64,000 bases of DNA, from positions 496,001 to 560,000 of the forward strand of contig JAPDOI010000212.1 of assembly GCA_029168955.1 (NCBI GenBank), given 5' to 3'. Position numbers and translations under genes: made by a program. Numbering within the stretch: the stretch's first letter is position 1; every line of letters starts with the position of its first letter. This DNA comes from Aplectana chamaeleonis. Lineage: Eukaryota; Nematoda; Chromadorea; Rhabditida; Cosmocercidae. Shown here piece by piece: positions 35,301 through 42,374 of the stretch. The notes under the pieces were generated by a model. The model ran no database searches, was not told the origin of the DNA, and was given only the letters and a program-made list of their open reading frames with translations.

Positions 35301-38300
35301 CGGTGCTCCTTGCACTACTCACAACTACTCTATCATGTGTAACCATAATAATATTCGCTATTCAGACGAAATTCGACATTACGAGGTAAAATCTTTTGCC
35401 ATCTAGGGAGTGAAATCTCAAGCCCTGATCTCCTGAACGATAAAAATTTCGAATTAAAAGTACATTTTTAATCCATGATACCCTGATTGGCAAAGAAATG
35501 TCATTTTGGATGACATCCAAACTTGAGAAAATTTTTTGAATTCAAAAAGTGCTGTAGCGCGCGGAATAAGTGGAAAGCCGATGGTGCAACATCGGGCGAA
35601 TATAGTGCAAGAGGCAGCACCTCCCCCCTCCAATTCATAAAATTTCTCAGGGTTTGCCTTGCGCAGTGCGGTCTTGCATTGTCATGCTGGAGAATGACGA
35701 ATTTTCGGTTGACAATCGCTAGCTACTCTTCAATGAAAGATTGACTGATTTGGTGCAATTGTTCGCTGGTTATTTTTATGTACTCAGGCAAACCATCGCT
35801 CCGAGCGCGACCGGCTCCTCCCAATTATGACGTCATGGCCCGGACAGCGGCCGAGGGGCCAACTGGCACCGCGGTCCCTGTTCGTTGCCAGTTCCCAGTT
35901 CGCCCCTCGGTCGCTCTCCGTTCGCTATCGGAGCCACAGCGGTGCCATCGCCAGAGATAGAGAGACGCGGGATTAGTTGTTCTTTGAGTGATAACGTGCG
36001 AGCCACGTTATCACTCAAAGAACAACCAATCCTGCGGGTATAAAGGGCGGCTCGCCTCGTGTAGACGGGTAGTTGGCCTTTTAAGGCCACTCTTGAGAGG
36101 TGACCTCGGATCACTCTCAGGATGACAATTTTTGGCGGCCGAGGGGATCCCTCATGGCCCGCGGCGGGGAAGGCTTCCTCATTGCGGACCATGCTGGGAT
36201 GGTATCCTTGTTGCGGCCTGTGGCAGGATTAACCTCCTGACCCGTAGGCTGTAACAGGTACCTTATCCTCTTAACAGGCCTAAGCCTCTCCAGGAGAGGC
36301 GGAAATAAAAAAAATAGCAAATAGGAAATTTTTGAAAATCGCCCGAACAGAGACCGCAGTGCCAGTTGGGACCGAAGATCGCTCCGAGTGATACTGCTGT
36401 GGCCCGGAGAGCGGCTGCTGTGGCCCGAGTAGATGGCTAATTTTCGCTCGGAGCGGAGAGGCAGCGCCGCTCGAGTAGCACTCCGGTACCGCTCGGAGCG
36501 ATGGTTTGCCTGAGTAATTAACAGCGCGGGTGGGGCCAGGGATCAGTTCGGCTGACACACGTGACGCGCCCGGTGGAAAATAACCGAGTTCACGTCGTCG
36601 TCGGGGCACGTTAACCGCATTCCCCCTAAAAGAACTAGTTGGCGGTCGGTTAACGCGCCCCGATGACGACGTGTACGCAGCGGTTTTTGGTCGCGCGCGT
36701 CACAAGTGCCAGGAAACTACTCTTTAGCCCCACCCGCGCTGTGGATTCCATCAATACCCCGTTCGCTGGAGAGGCCTGCATGAACAGTTCGCCCAGCCCA
36801 CAGAGGCGTTTTTTCGTTGCAAAAAAACCTGGCTCAGCAGTACTCTGAAGGATATCATTTGAAGAGAGCCACTGCCTTTCGCGTTTCTGGTTATTATACA
36901 GGACCCAATTCTCATCTCCTGTGACAAAGTGAACAAAAACCGCTTCTGTGTTGCGTATTTGAAGCAATAAGTGGCATGCGATTGATGGGTAAGCCTTTGG
37001 GACAAATTATGCGAGACACAAACAACCGACTTTACCAGTCAGTTGCAAATGCACTTACATGGTCGACCAAGGTTGGTTATGACTATTCAATAATTTCTCT
37101 ATCGTCTGACACGGATCTACTTCCTGCTCCGCTTTCTACGAGTGCTGCGCAGAAACGACATTACTTCCCGGTCCCACTAATATTACTGCGACTGCACCTT
37201 ATGTTTGCCGACTGCAACTTATGTTGCTATGTTCGAACGGATTCAGATCAAGCTCTTTTATCCTCTAGTATTGATTGCATGTTCGTAAACGCTGAGTGCG
37301 AGTATGGAGCTTCGGGGAACCGTTCTGCTCCTAAACAAATCATACGTATCGATCAAAAGTGTTCAGACAGGTAATTGCAGGTACTGTGCTTATCTGAGCC
37401 AAATTCCGGTCCGCAATTGCGCCTCGACACGCTTTGCGGCCGCACGCGCTCGAGTCAGTCGGGTTTTTCAGCGCCAAAGCTGACTCGATGTGGCTTTTAT
37501 ATACAATTTTCTCCAGTTTTTCTTAGTTTCCAGTTTCCAAAACCCACCTAGAGTCAGCAGATGGGCGGCTGCGGCGCTGGAAGCTCTTCTGACTCGGGAG
37601 CGTGCGGCCGCAATGCGTGTCGAGACGCAATTGCGGACCGGAATTTGGTCCGGATAAGCACAGTAAGCATGTTTTGTCACTTCAACAGGCATGTTTTAAC
37701 TTTAGCAGCCGATCGGTTCCCCGAAGCTCTATACCGCTATTCGTAAACGCTCCTACTTAGAAAATCGCCGCATTCAATGCGTGTCGAATATGCATTTAAT
37801 TCTAGTGACCACACCCATCAAAAGGCTCTATCCCAGGGGCACGTGCTCCAAACAGCAGTACGTGCTGCGAAAATTCATCGCAGGAGCACGTGCTGCAAAA
37901 TTTCATCGCAGGAGCATGCGCTGCAGAATTCAATTGCGGGAGCACGTGCAAGGTAGTCCATCGCTATCGCAGCAGCCCACCATCGCGCGACGCGACCGGA
38001 ACACCCACACGCGACGCGGCCAGCTCGCCATCTAGGTCTGCCAGCAGTTGGACGAGGTCACCAGCGGCCGGGCGAACCAAGTACCGCAAACTTGGGCAAT
38101 TGAACCGGCGACGCTACCAATATCTGAGACCTTCCTTAAGAGTGCGTCGTGTGCTCATTTCTCAGAAAATGGTTTCGTCATCGAGCTGAATGTGTATCAT
38201 GCACACAATGAAAGTTTTATTTGTTAGCACACGTGCTGCATTTCGAAGCACAATATGAACACGTGCTGAGGTTGCAGCACGTTCCCTGACCGTTCTCGGA

Positions 38301-40000
38301 ACCGCCTTGTTTTCGAGTTGAATGCATATCTGACACGGATTGAATGCGTCGATTGTCTGAGTAAGGACCTACTCATACTTCCAATCTCTCGCTCTGCCAG
38401 AAACGCCCGCTCGGCAAGAGAGGTGAGTATGAATGAAAACACGGTCTCACGCTCCTCCCGCTCCGCCAGCGAAGTATGAATGCTCCAGAGACATCTCCAT
38501 GGCAGAGCAAGAGGGGCGGAAATTCGGTGAATTTGTTTTTAGAAATGAAGCGATGCGTCTTTGATAAGTTCGATAAGATATGTTGGTTTTGTTGTGTGTA
38601 AAGGCTATCCAGGGGTGGATTCTACAGATTTTCCAAATAGTCAATGACTGATAACGCTATCAGAAAACACATATCAGAAGCAACTTTCATTTTTAGGATT
38701 GAATCTTGGATGACCCCCTCCAACTAAATTTGAGCCAAGATTTATAATCGCACGACAGCCCTGTCGGTTTCTTGCGTACAGTTGACCGCAATGTGGAAAG
38801 AACATGGTGCGGTTGCGGACTCGCACTAGAACTACGGTAGGATCTGGCACTTTGCCAGATTTCGTCATCGATCGGCGCCGCAGCTGATATTCTCGTGAGC
38901 AGAGAGACGACGGTTGGCGCCGATCGATGACGAAATCTGGCAAAGTGCCAGATTCTACCGTAGTTTTAGTGCGAGTCCGCAACCGCACCATGTCCTTTTA
39001 CCATTGCGGTCAACTGTACCTTCCGCGTAGACGCGTGCATCTTGAACTTTGTATTGAACATTCAAGCGTAATTGCAACTTTCCCGATCATGTGCGCAAGC
39101 GCACTCCCATTTGATTTCCGTATACTTTCTACGACGTTCTGCGCACTCCCCCTTGGGTCAAGCACACTTTTTGCCGGGTCCTGCGCATCCCAGTCGAGTC
39201 CCGCACACTTTCTATGGCGTATTGCGAGCTTTCACTGACGCCCCGCTACACTTATATGACGTAACTTAGTGCAACAAGTAATGCTACCAACAAATGCCTC
39301 GGCGATGCGAGAGGGGAGCATGAATGCTCCAAAGACACCACTGTGGCGGGGCACGAGGCGCGCGAGAGGTGAGAGGCGCGGCAGGTAGTGTTTTTATTCA
39401 TACTCACCACTTTTCCCGCGCGGACCGCTCTGGCAGAGCGAGAGGTTGGAAGTATGAATAGGCCCTAACATTAAGTGGAGCATGTCCTCGATACGGTATA
39501 AGTGCTTCGCTGTCAATCGCAAGTGGCTTCGAATATCATGTTTATGATCCAAATCTGCCCCTCTTCCAGCTACATTTTCCTGATTTTTGCTGCAACAATG
39601 GCCATATTTATTTTTGGGATAGTAGTGAGCATTCTAAGTATTTTCATATATGTAAAGGTCAGTCCACTAAACGAAAAAACGCACTGATTGTGATTTTTCC
39701 CGTCGTCCGAACCTTATTAGACTATCTATAGTACATAGCTTTTAGGCTCTTCATGTGGTTTTCTCTGCCATCGTGTGTATACTCTTCATGGTATATTTGG
39801 CCGTGGATATCCAGGTGCTACATATTTTCACACTAGAGAAAAAATGGGTTTAAAATTTTAGCTTCCCTTTCCAGATGATTGTAGGTGGAAGGAAGTATGA
39901 GATTTCCCCAGAGGAGTACATATATGCGGCACTGATGTTGTTTGTGGACATATATCAGATATTCATCACCCTGCTTAGCCTCTTTAATGCTGGTGAATGA
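14346..40000 (+). CDS. TMBIM (Bax-inhibitor-1/Lifeguard) membrane protein, about 26-kb gene
   Basis: Predicted multipass membrane protein of the Lifeguard/GRINA family, which forms pH-sensitive Ca2+ leak channels in internal membranes and modulates cell death. Exons seen: 14346-14498, 14583-14642, 24316-24363, 24497-24547, 29592-29843, 35071-35161, 35246-35385, 39570-39657, 39746-39814 and 39875-40000. The first four are Pro/Tyr/Gly-rich (MPPPYGYYRG, PYDDRNYHVPYGG, MDPSRPHSGYRGSF), matching the disordered N-terminus of GRINA-type members. All four are phase 0. The later exons give the conserved core (FSNASIRAGFVRKVF, QTKFDITS, ISPEEYIYAAL). Phases agree except for one gap: the exon carrying TM2 between 29843 and 35071 was not found. 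A further exon at 14731-14779 would encode MPPGAPCSYEM but is one base out of phase. Introns hold mariner, hAT and Tc1-like elements. More N-terminal exons may lie between 14.6 and 24.3 kb. Confidence 0.75.
15000..16720. repeat. Overlapping diverged foldback repeats in TMBIM intron
   Basis: 15000-15400 is a split copy of the TTGGCCACGC foldback. 15470-15920 has inverted arms with GATAACGCTAT and GATACCGCTATC blocks, also found at 38645 and 45225-45310. 16230-16720 contains GTGATCAACGGGCGGGTTGG and TTTTAACCCTATCTGGACGG blocks repeated at 44650-45040. No coding sequence is supported. Confidence 0.55.
17009..18264 (-). mobile_element. Nearly complete mariner transposon
   Basis: 1256 bp, with 33-bp terminal inverted repeats starting CCAGG..GTCCAATAATTC and differing at three positions. 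It is flanked by TA on both sides (17007-17008 and 18265-18266), the canonical Tc1/mariner target duplication. It contains one transposase gene on the minus strand and sits inside the long intron after the first TMBIM exons. Confidence 0.97.
17083..18096 (-). pseudogene. Mariner transposase with one premature stop
   Basis: The natural start is the ATG at 18094-18096 (MDKGRIRMFVYYEWLLGN). Codon 28 is TGA (18013-18015), after which the frame stays open to the stop ending at 17083. Length is 337 codon positions, the usual mariner size. An HTH region is followed by the linker SGRPSTV. Catalytic residues are D in TGDESWVLYDN, D in LLHDNARPHVA and D in SPDLALSDYHLF, with 34 residues between the second and third, giving D,D34D. 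The usual APSD is ALSD. The longest uninterrupted frame begins at a GTG, not an ATG, so this copy is inactive unless the stop is read through. Apart from the stop it looks young. Confidence 0.93.
18556..18833. repeat. TA-flanked MITE, CTGTGCTT family (copy 1)
   Basis: 278 bp with CTGTGCTTCTCTGGGCC / GGCCCAGAGAAGCACAG ends and TA on both sides. Long arms share AATTGCGCCTCG and GACTCGA blocks. Other copies are 23214-23492, 37384-37663 and 52359-52629. Confidence 0.92.
18860..20280. other. TMBIM intron, nothing recognised
   Basis: No transposon ends, tandem arrays or exon chain found. Open frames on both strands lack known motifs. Confidence 0.35.
20290..20960 (-). repeat. 45-bp minisatellite with open minus-strand frame
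   Basis: About 14-15 imperfect units of GGACGTCGTGGAAAGT plus AGGGCTCCAGATGACGT, about 45 bp each and rich in GACGTC palindromes. Because 45 is a multiple of three, the minus strand stays open and reads as 15-residue units such as DVLLTSSEALPTF in two overlapping frames (20380-20775 and 20769-21062). No start context or flanking exon supports a real protein. Confidence 0.8.
21100..22045. repeat. GTGTGCG-rich alternating purine-pyrimidine region with inserted repeat
   Basis: About 900 bp dominated by TGTGTG, GCGCGTGT and CATATGTG runs on the + strand, interrupted by an inverted family E repeat (21303-21455) and a GTTGGCGCA..TGCGCCAAC hairpin (21565-21650). It may represent a decayed TG/CG microsatellite. 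Confidence 0.7.
22646..23135. repeat. Foldback element with TTAA-edged AAAGGCAG ends
   Basis: TTAAAGGCAGAGTTCACGATGA at the left pairs with ATTATCGTGAACACTGCCTTTAA at the right. Size is about 490 bp. It belongs to the same family as 2638-3182. Confidence 0.75.
23135..23575. repeat. GTTGGCGCAAACTCGG foldback split by a MITE
   Basis: The left arm (GAAGGTTGGGGCACACTCGGTGCC) and right arm (GGTGCACCGAGTTTGCGCCAACC) of one hairpin element are separated by a complete CTGTGCTT-family MITE with its TA duplication. The MITE landed in the loop of an existing palindrome. Confidence 0.85.
23214..23492. repeat. TA-flanked MITE, CTGTGCTT family (copy 2)
   Basis: 279 bp, ends CTGTGCTTATCTGGGCC / GGCCCAGATAAGCACAG, with TA on both sides (23212-23213 and 23493-23494). 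Confidence 0.92.
23714..23859. repeat. Intact 146-bp foldback of the GTTGGCGCAAACT family
   Basis: TAACATCGGCATGGATCGTG pairs with CACGATCCATGCCAACGTTA. The arms continue through GACTTCGCGTTCAC and GGTTGGCGCAAACTC to a short loop, making a nearly perfect hairpin of about 65 bp per arm. Confidence 0.88.
24316..24547 (+). CDS. TMBIM-like gene, two N-terminal exons
   Basis: Exon 24316-24363 (acceptor TTTCTAG, donor TCG|GTAGGT) encodes MDPSRPHSGYRGSFES. Exon 24497-24547 (acceptor AATTTCAG, donor ACG|GTACGC) encodes PDPRRLAGPEQRGSSET. Both are phase 0 and, like the next exon at 29592 (QDPEGQAKDD), start with xDP, which suggests internal exon duplication. The 133-bp intron between them holds a family E repeat. 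Confidence 0.6.
25273..26738. mobile_element. hAT-like non-autonomous element 1
   Basis: Termini CAGGGATGTGCGGAAATTT and AAATTTCCGCACACCCCTG, 1466 bp. It is flanked by the 8-bp GTGGGCAT (25265-25272) and GTGGGCAC (26739-26746). The 8-bp target and CAGGG/CCCTG ends are hAT hallmarks. No transposase remains. Subterminal CAGAAAACAGAAATC tandem motifs fill both ends. It contains a nested SL1-like TIR element (about 25537-25923). Confidence 0.88.
25537..25923 (-). mobile_element. SL1-like TIR element (copy 1, eroded)
   Basis: Begins CTCTGAGAGCCTTGG and ends near ACTTTCAGAGCACTC. The SL1-like 22-mer lies at 25681-25702 on the minus strand and still shows GGTTCAACTACCCA, but its 3' half and donor are degraded. 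Confidence 0.6.
26985..27715 (-). mobile_element. SL1-like TIR element (copy 2)
   Basis: The minus strand has the 22-mer at 27223-27244 (GGTTCAACTACCCAAG then TTTACG) followed directly by GTACTTGGGC, so CCCAAG and CTTGGG flank a loop carrying the GGTA donor. Outer parts have the family's AAATAGCCxACCAGGCTCC and TTTCTCGGCTA blocks. It is interrupted by a foldback at 27285-27531. Confidence 0.7.
27285..27531. repeat. Foldback element, family F (copy 1)
   Basis: GTACAGCTCAACTCCGCAATG pairs with CATTGCGG..TTGAACTGTAC. Inner arms contain GCTGCGGCGCGGTTGCGA and CCTCAGACAGGGAT and their complements. A second copy is at 61962-62207. Confidence 0.85.
28107..28247. repeat. Hairpin with AAAAATGAGAAATCA stem
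   Basis: ATTCATGCTTTTGCGGAAGCGGC pairs with GCCGCTCCGCAAAAGTATGAAT. Inner arms AGAAAAATGAGAAATCA / TGATTTCTCATTTTTCT are near perfect. Confidence 0.8.
28728..29022. repeat. Foldback element rich in GTCGCTGTCGCTG
   Basis: CTATGGTATACTTT at the left pairs with AAAGTATACCATA at the right. The interior carries ACTGTCGCTGTCGCTGTG / CACTGCGACAGCGACAG pairs. Confidence 0.7.
29592..29843 (+). CDS. TMBIM-like gene, exon with SIR-xx-FVRKVF core and TM1
   Basis: 84 codons, open throughout, from acceptor CTATTTAG to donor AAT|GTAAGA. It contains FSNASIRAGFVRKVFGLVF, the family's entry motif (D/NKSIRRxFIRKVY), followed by the hydrophobic run VFVMVVVQSCIVTFIA. The tail KYLVSGRDGYGNPSSGEPG.. is not typical of the family and may be a lineage insertion or intron read-through. 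Confidence 0.75.
29875..30640. repeat. Inverted repeat with about 350-bp arms
   Basis: The arms share AACTTGGC, TTGAATGAAGGC, ATTCACAGATCAAACTGCTACCTA and GAGGAGCAATCT-type blocks, with the right arm inverted. The centre is near 30245. It begins about 30 bp after the donor of the TMBIM exon at 29843. No ORF of note. Confidence 0.75.
30650..31790. other. TMBIM intron, nothing firmly identified
   Basis: A degenerate ATTTATTTATTTATAATTTATT tract lies near 30860, and an AAAGGCAGTG foldback end lies near 31400. The missing TM2 exon was looked for here and not found. Confidence 0.35.
31799..34091. mobile_element. Tc1-like element with about 460-bp inverted repeats
   Basis: Ends CACTGCGTATCATAAAGATAGGACACCCC / GGGGTGTCCTATCTTTATGATACACAGTG sit between TA dinucleotides (31797-31798 and 34092-34093). 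The arms run to about 32275 and from about 33635. Each arm holds a second AAAGATAGGACACCCC block. No transposase is visible. A LINE fragment and another inverted pair (32280-32480 versus 32780-32900) are nested inside. Confidence 0.85.
32945..33634 (+). pseudogene. 5'-truncated non-LTR retrotransposon, RT C-terminus
   Basis: The frame to 33393 contains AYKTYVRPIVESGTAVFSPH, then KKKDILMIERVQNNYTSRLI and a Leu/Arg-rich tail. This matches the C-terminal thumb region of CR1/jockey-type reverse transcriptases (LYKTYVRPILEYxxxVWxP..KKDIxxIExVQRRFT). The 3' end is a (TTA)n tail at 33612-33634. No RT catalytic motif is present, so this is a dead-on-arrival insertion. Confidence 0.8.
34200..35060. 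repeat. Diverged dispersed repeat in TMBIM intron
   Basis: Phrases such as CAGATTCGTGATCAACGCCCC, TTTTGAGTCGGACTTGA and CGGTAGGTAGCGG recur with changes at 56640-57010 and 61600-61870. No termini were defined. Confidence 0.45.
35071..35385 (+). CDS. TMBIM-like gene, two exons with TM3-TM5
   Basis: Exon 35071-35161 encodes AIFFISYISLVCCAP and RNFPTNLLVLAIF (donor TTT|GTGAGT). Exon 35246-35385 (acceptor GTTCTAG) encodes TISAGLMLMVLCAFVSP, then SVLLALLTTTLSCVTIIIF and QTKFDIT, ending in phase 2. The 84-bp intron restores the family order LSxxT..S..VLLAxGIT..CxxxxxFxxQTKxDFT. Confidence 0.85.
35783..36514 (+). mobile_element. TIR element, family M (copy 2), with TATA box and Sm-like site
   Basis: CTCAGGCAAACCATCGCTCC / GGAGCGATGGTTTGCCTGAG ends with TA on both sides (35781-35782 and 36515-36516). 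The interior has TATAAAGG (36039-36046), hairpin TGGCCTTTTAAGGCCA, hairpin GAGAGGTGA..TCACTCTC, AATTTTTGG (36127-36135), and then the stem GGCCGAGGG..CCCTCATGGCC. No ORF. It is inserted in a mariner fossil. Copy 1 (1398-2039) keeps the same order and spacing. Confidence 0.8.
36519..36747. repeat. Foldback element next to family M copy
   Basis: ACAGCGCGGGTGGGGC at the left pairs with GCCCCACCCGCGCTGT at the right, with inner pairs CACGTCGTCGTCGGGGC / GCCCCGATGACGACGTG. It directly abuts the family M element; together they interrupt the mariner fossil. Confidence 0.75.
37384..37663. repeat. TA-flanked MITE, CTGTGCTT family (copy 3)
   Basis: 280 bp, CTGTGCTTATCTGAGCC / GGTCCGGATAAGCACAG ends, TA on both sides. 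Confidence 0.9.
38085..38106 (-). ncRNA. SL1-like 22-mer with donor (copy 3)
   Basis: The minus strand reads GGTTCAATTGCCCAAG then TTTGCG, followed by GTACTTGG, so CCAAG/CTTGG enclose the splice-donor loop. The surrounding sequence has the family's GCGACGCGGCC block. TIRs were not found here, so this may be a fragment of the SL1-like element. Confidence 0.5.
38360..39470. repeat. Outer foldback element split by a TA-flanked palindrome
   Basis: CTACTCATACTTCCAATCTCTCGCTCTGCCAG (38365 on) and its inverse near 39430-39467 form the outer arms, which also share GTATGAATGCTCC and TGAGTATGAAT blocks. A complete 238-bp palindromic element (38779-39016) lies between. Confidence 0.7.
38779..39016. repeat. 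238-bp TA-flanked palindromic MITE
   Basis: CAGTTGACCGCAATG / CATTGCGGTCAACTG ends with TA on both sides (38777-38778 and 39017-39018). The arms are nearly perfect for about 105 bp and each contains its own small hairpin ATCTGGCACTTTGCCAGAT. Confidence 0.9.
39570..40000 (+). CDS. TMBIM-like gene, last three exons with di-aspartyl region
   Basis: Exon 39570-39657 (YIFLIFAATMAIFIFGIVVS) completes the QTKFDIT-S junction in the right phase. Exon 39746-39814 encodes ALHVVFSAIVCILFMVYLAVDIQ in two parts around the TM segment. Exon 39875-40000 encodes MIVGGRKYEISPEEYIYAAL and LFVDIYQIFITLL, then TGA. VDIQ and FVDIYQ hold the two aspartates that form the family's pH-sensing pair. The C-terminus ends FNAGE. 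Confidence 0.9.
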
Positions 40001-40129
40001 CAACAAAGATCCCAGTAGGAAGTGAAGAGAAGCCAACAATCCAAAAAACAATCGGGGACTGTATATAAAAAATGGCGATTGTTTTGTGTGCATAAAACAT
40101 TGGCTACATTACACAACTGTCAAAAAACA

Positions 40130-40200
40130 GGAACTGAAGTCTATCCGAAAGGGACTGTCCGCCCACGCGGTCGAAGTGCGTGTCGGACGGTTGTCATTTT
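40130..40200. repeat. Half of a family J foldback
   Basis: GGGACTGTCCGCCCACGCGGTCG then GTGCGTGTCGGACGG matches one arm of the element at 63387-63625. It lies just after the TMBIM stop codon, possibly in the 3' UTR. Confidence 0.6.
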
Positions 40201-40660
40201 TTCATGAAAATTGATCAGCAGGAGTACTTATCAAGTGGTAAGTGATGTCCCAGTCAGCCGCTGGCAGCCCTGATCATGGTGGAACTTGCCCTTTGTCAGC
40301 CACCAGATGTAGAAAAACAAAAAGTCTTGGCCTCACATCCAACAGCTCCAGCTTTCTGAAACAGAACACGTCCTGTTGCTGATCATGGTGGAACTTGCCC
40401 TTTGTTATCACAATGTAGATAACCTGATTTCAACATGATGTCCATAACACGAGTAGGCTGAGAGATGAGGTGTGACTCATTTCCATCACTCTTCGACCGC
40501 AGTCCGCCACAGTTAACAAGCTGAACCAGGATCACATTAAAGATGGCCGAATCGTACGTTAGCTGATTGTTGTCTGTCAGAAAGTTTAGATTGGTTGACA
40601 GGGACGAGCATTGATGAATTCTCATAGTCAGATCAATGAAGTTCCAGCGTTGAAACCAAT

Positions 40661-41072
40661 ACTCGAAGCTAACCCTCACGGCGGCTGCGGGAGTTAGCTC
40701 GTTAAATCACCGCATGCTGTCCCTATTTTCCCACTAATTCGTGTTTTACCATCGGAAATAGCTCACATTTAGGAGAAGAGGAGCCTCACTTGATTTCTGT
40801 CCGAAGAAAATTGGTTTCCTTGTGTTTTAAAGGAGAGGGCTGTTCGCTTCTTGCCCTGTCGGGGTGGCGGACAACTCGTCCACCTCGCTCTCTTAACAAC
40901 GCTGCAAAGCAACACAAAGCGGAATGAGATTCTATTTTGTAGATGTGGAGGTGTGCACTTCATACAAGGGTTTTGCACACCGGTAGATTTCAATTCCTCA
41001 CGGAAATCCCCGGGTAGCGGGTGCGTTTGGACGAGTTGCACCCCGCAGCCGCCGTGAGGGTTAGCTGCGAGT
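40661..41072. repeat. 412-bp MULE-like MITE with 9-bp target duplication
   Basis: ACTCGAAGCTAACCCTCACGGCGGCTGCGGG pairs with the right end CCCGCAGCCGCCGTGAGGGTTAGCTGCGAGT. GAAACCAAT flanks both sides (40652-40660 and 41073-41081). A 9-bp duplication is typical of Mutator-like elements. A lone end of this family is near 8397-8430. Confidence 0.88.
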
Positions 41073-41263
41073 GAAACCAATATTCAGAACGTCGGAGGGC
41101 CGCGCCCCCGTACCCACCACTCAGCGAGGCGGGGCCCCTCTCCACGCCTGGCGCCCTACAGGTCCCCGCCCCAGCCCCATCACTCATAATGAGCGTGACG
41201 CCCGGACTTCCAAGCAAAAGGGCGCGGGGCCCGGGCAGAACATCTCCGCGGTGTCATCGTTTG

Positions 41264-41567
41264 ACAAGCACGCTCATGCCGATCATTTTTCCGCAGGGCT
41301 ACCGTAACCCTCCTCTGAAATTTTTCCAAGTGTCAGCTGGAATACGAGCACATCGTAATATCCAACAAACATGTTTGTACAAATTCGACCTCCTCAGCCA
41401 CTTCCCAGTGGCTTCTTGAAGAGAGCGGTATGTGAATGAATGCATACCGCTCCTCTGCCCTTTTATACCCCGCATGTTATGAGCGTGTGTTATCGTTCGT
41501 TATCATGTTTTGTTCAAGAATGGTTACGGTAGCCCTGCGGAAAAAATGATCGGCATAGGCGTGCTTG
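41264..41567 (-). repeat. MULE-like MITE, family L (copy 1), TATA plus hairpins
   Basis: CAAGCACGCTCATGCCGATCA / TGATCGGCATAGGCGTGCTTG ends, flanked by an exact 11-bp repeat TCATCGTTTGA (41253-41263 and 41568-41578). On the minus strand it has TATAAAA (41461-41467), a GAGCGGTATG..CATACCGCTC hairpin, hairpin AGCCACT..AGTGGCT, then AATTTGT (ending 41385 on the + strand) and the stem CAAACATGTTTG. Confidence 0.85.
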
Positions 41568-42165
41568 TCATCGTTTGAATGATTGATTCCTTGTATACCA
41601 ATCTCCGGACACCATCTCTCACACCCTGGGCGGGTGCTATACCCTTCTCCAAAAGTTTCCAAACCCCATGATGGGTGTCCCACTCAAGTCTAATCGATAG
41701 ACTGGGGAGCTTACCTTACTAACACCCCGCGAATGCGCGATGATGTTAGTATTTACTCAGTGGGGCCTGCAGTGAACTCACCATAAAATTGTGCTCCGTA
41801 TGTGGCACGGGTTTGATTCTGACGTTCAACGTTTCCGATGAATGGGCATTAGCCCTACCGAGGACATTGTCGGGTACTTCGGGCCCGACTCCCGAGAACT
41901 CACGGTTTGAGATAGCCCCTCATCTGCCACCGCTCCCTGGAGGCCCCGGAATTCTGTGTCAAACGTGTCATGCGATTTGCTCGAGCAAACACGTTTTCCT
42001 CTGTTACGAATTTTCCCTGCAGGACCAAGCTGGGAGCCGCATTCTTATCGCCGGGCAAACAGAACGGCCAGCATTGTTCCAAGTATGCAGAAATCCGGCT
42101 AGCTAGCTTGAAATTGAAGAGGTTCTAACCTTTTGACCATGCCAAACTTGATGGTCACAGAGCTA

Positions 42166-42374
42166 TAGTGGAGTCCACCAAGAGTATCTCATTTGCTTAT
42201 CAATAAGAAGCGGTCGGCTGGGGATCAATGTGCATGAATCCCATACCAGCACGCTCGATACCGATTGAGCGAGAGCGGTTGTGCTGAAACGAATTTCATG
42301 CTCATTGATCTCCAACCGACCGCTTCTCATTGATAAGTAAATGAGACACTCTTGGTGAACTCCTCTATAAAGCC
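42166..42374. repeat. Foldback MITE, family H (copy 1)
   Basis: TATAGTGGAGTCCACCAAGAGT pairs with the right end near 42355-42374. Inner arms contain CTTATCAATAAGAAGCGGTCGG and its complement. Second copy at 57204-57406. Confidence 0.85.

Larger units (their letters stand above)
35512..36995 (-). pseudogene. Mariner transposase fossil split by two insertions
   Basis: The first part, 36995 down to about 36750, reads CHLLLQIRNTEAVFVHF then VTGDENWVLYNN (first catalytic D) and RERQWLSSNDILQSTAEPGF. The second part, 35780 down to 35512, reads ITSEQLHQISQSFIEE, an in-frame TAG, VILQHDNARPHCARQT (second D), then YSPDVAPSAFHLFRALQHFL, where the third Asp is Ala. The two parts are contiguous in any mariner but here are separated by about 970 bp occupied by two foldback elements. 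Inactive several times over. Confidence 0.82.

Noticed and set aside
36069..36160. Calling a real U-snRNA or SL RNA gene in family M
   Set aside because: The layout fits, but the sequence matches no known snRNA that I can recall and it sits inside a TIR element, so it is reported only as snRNA-like.
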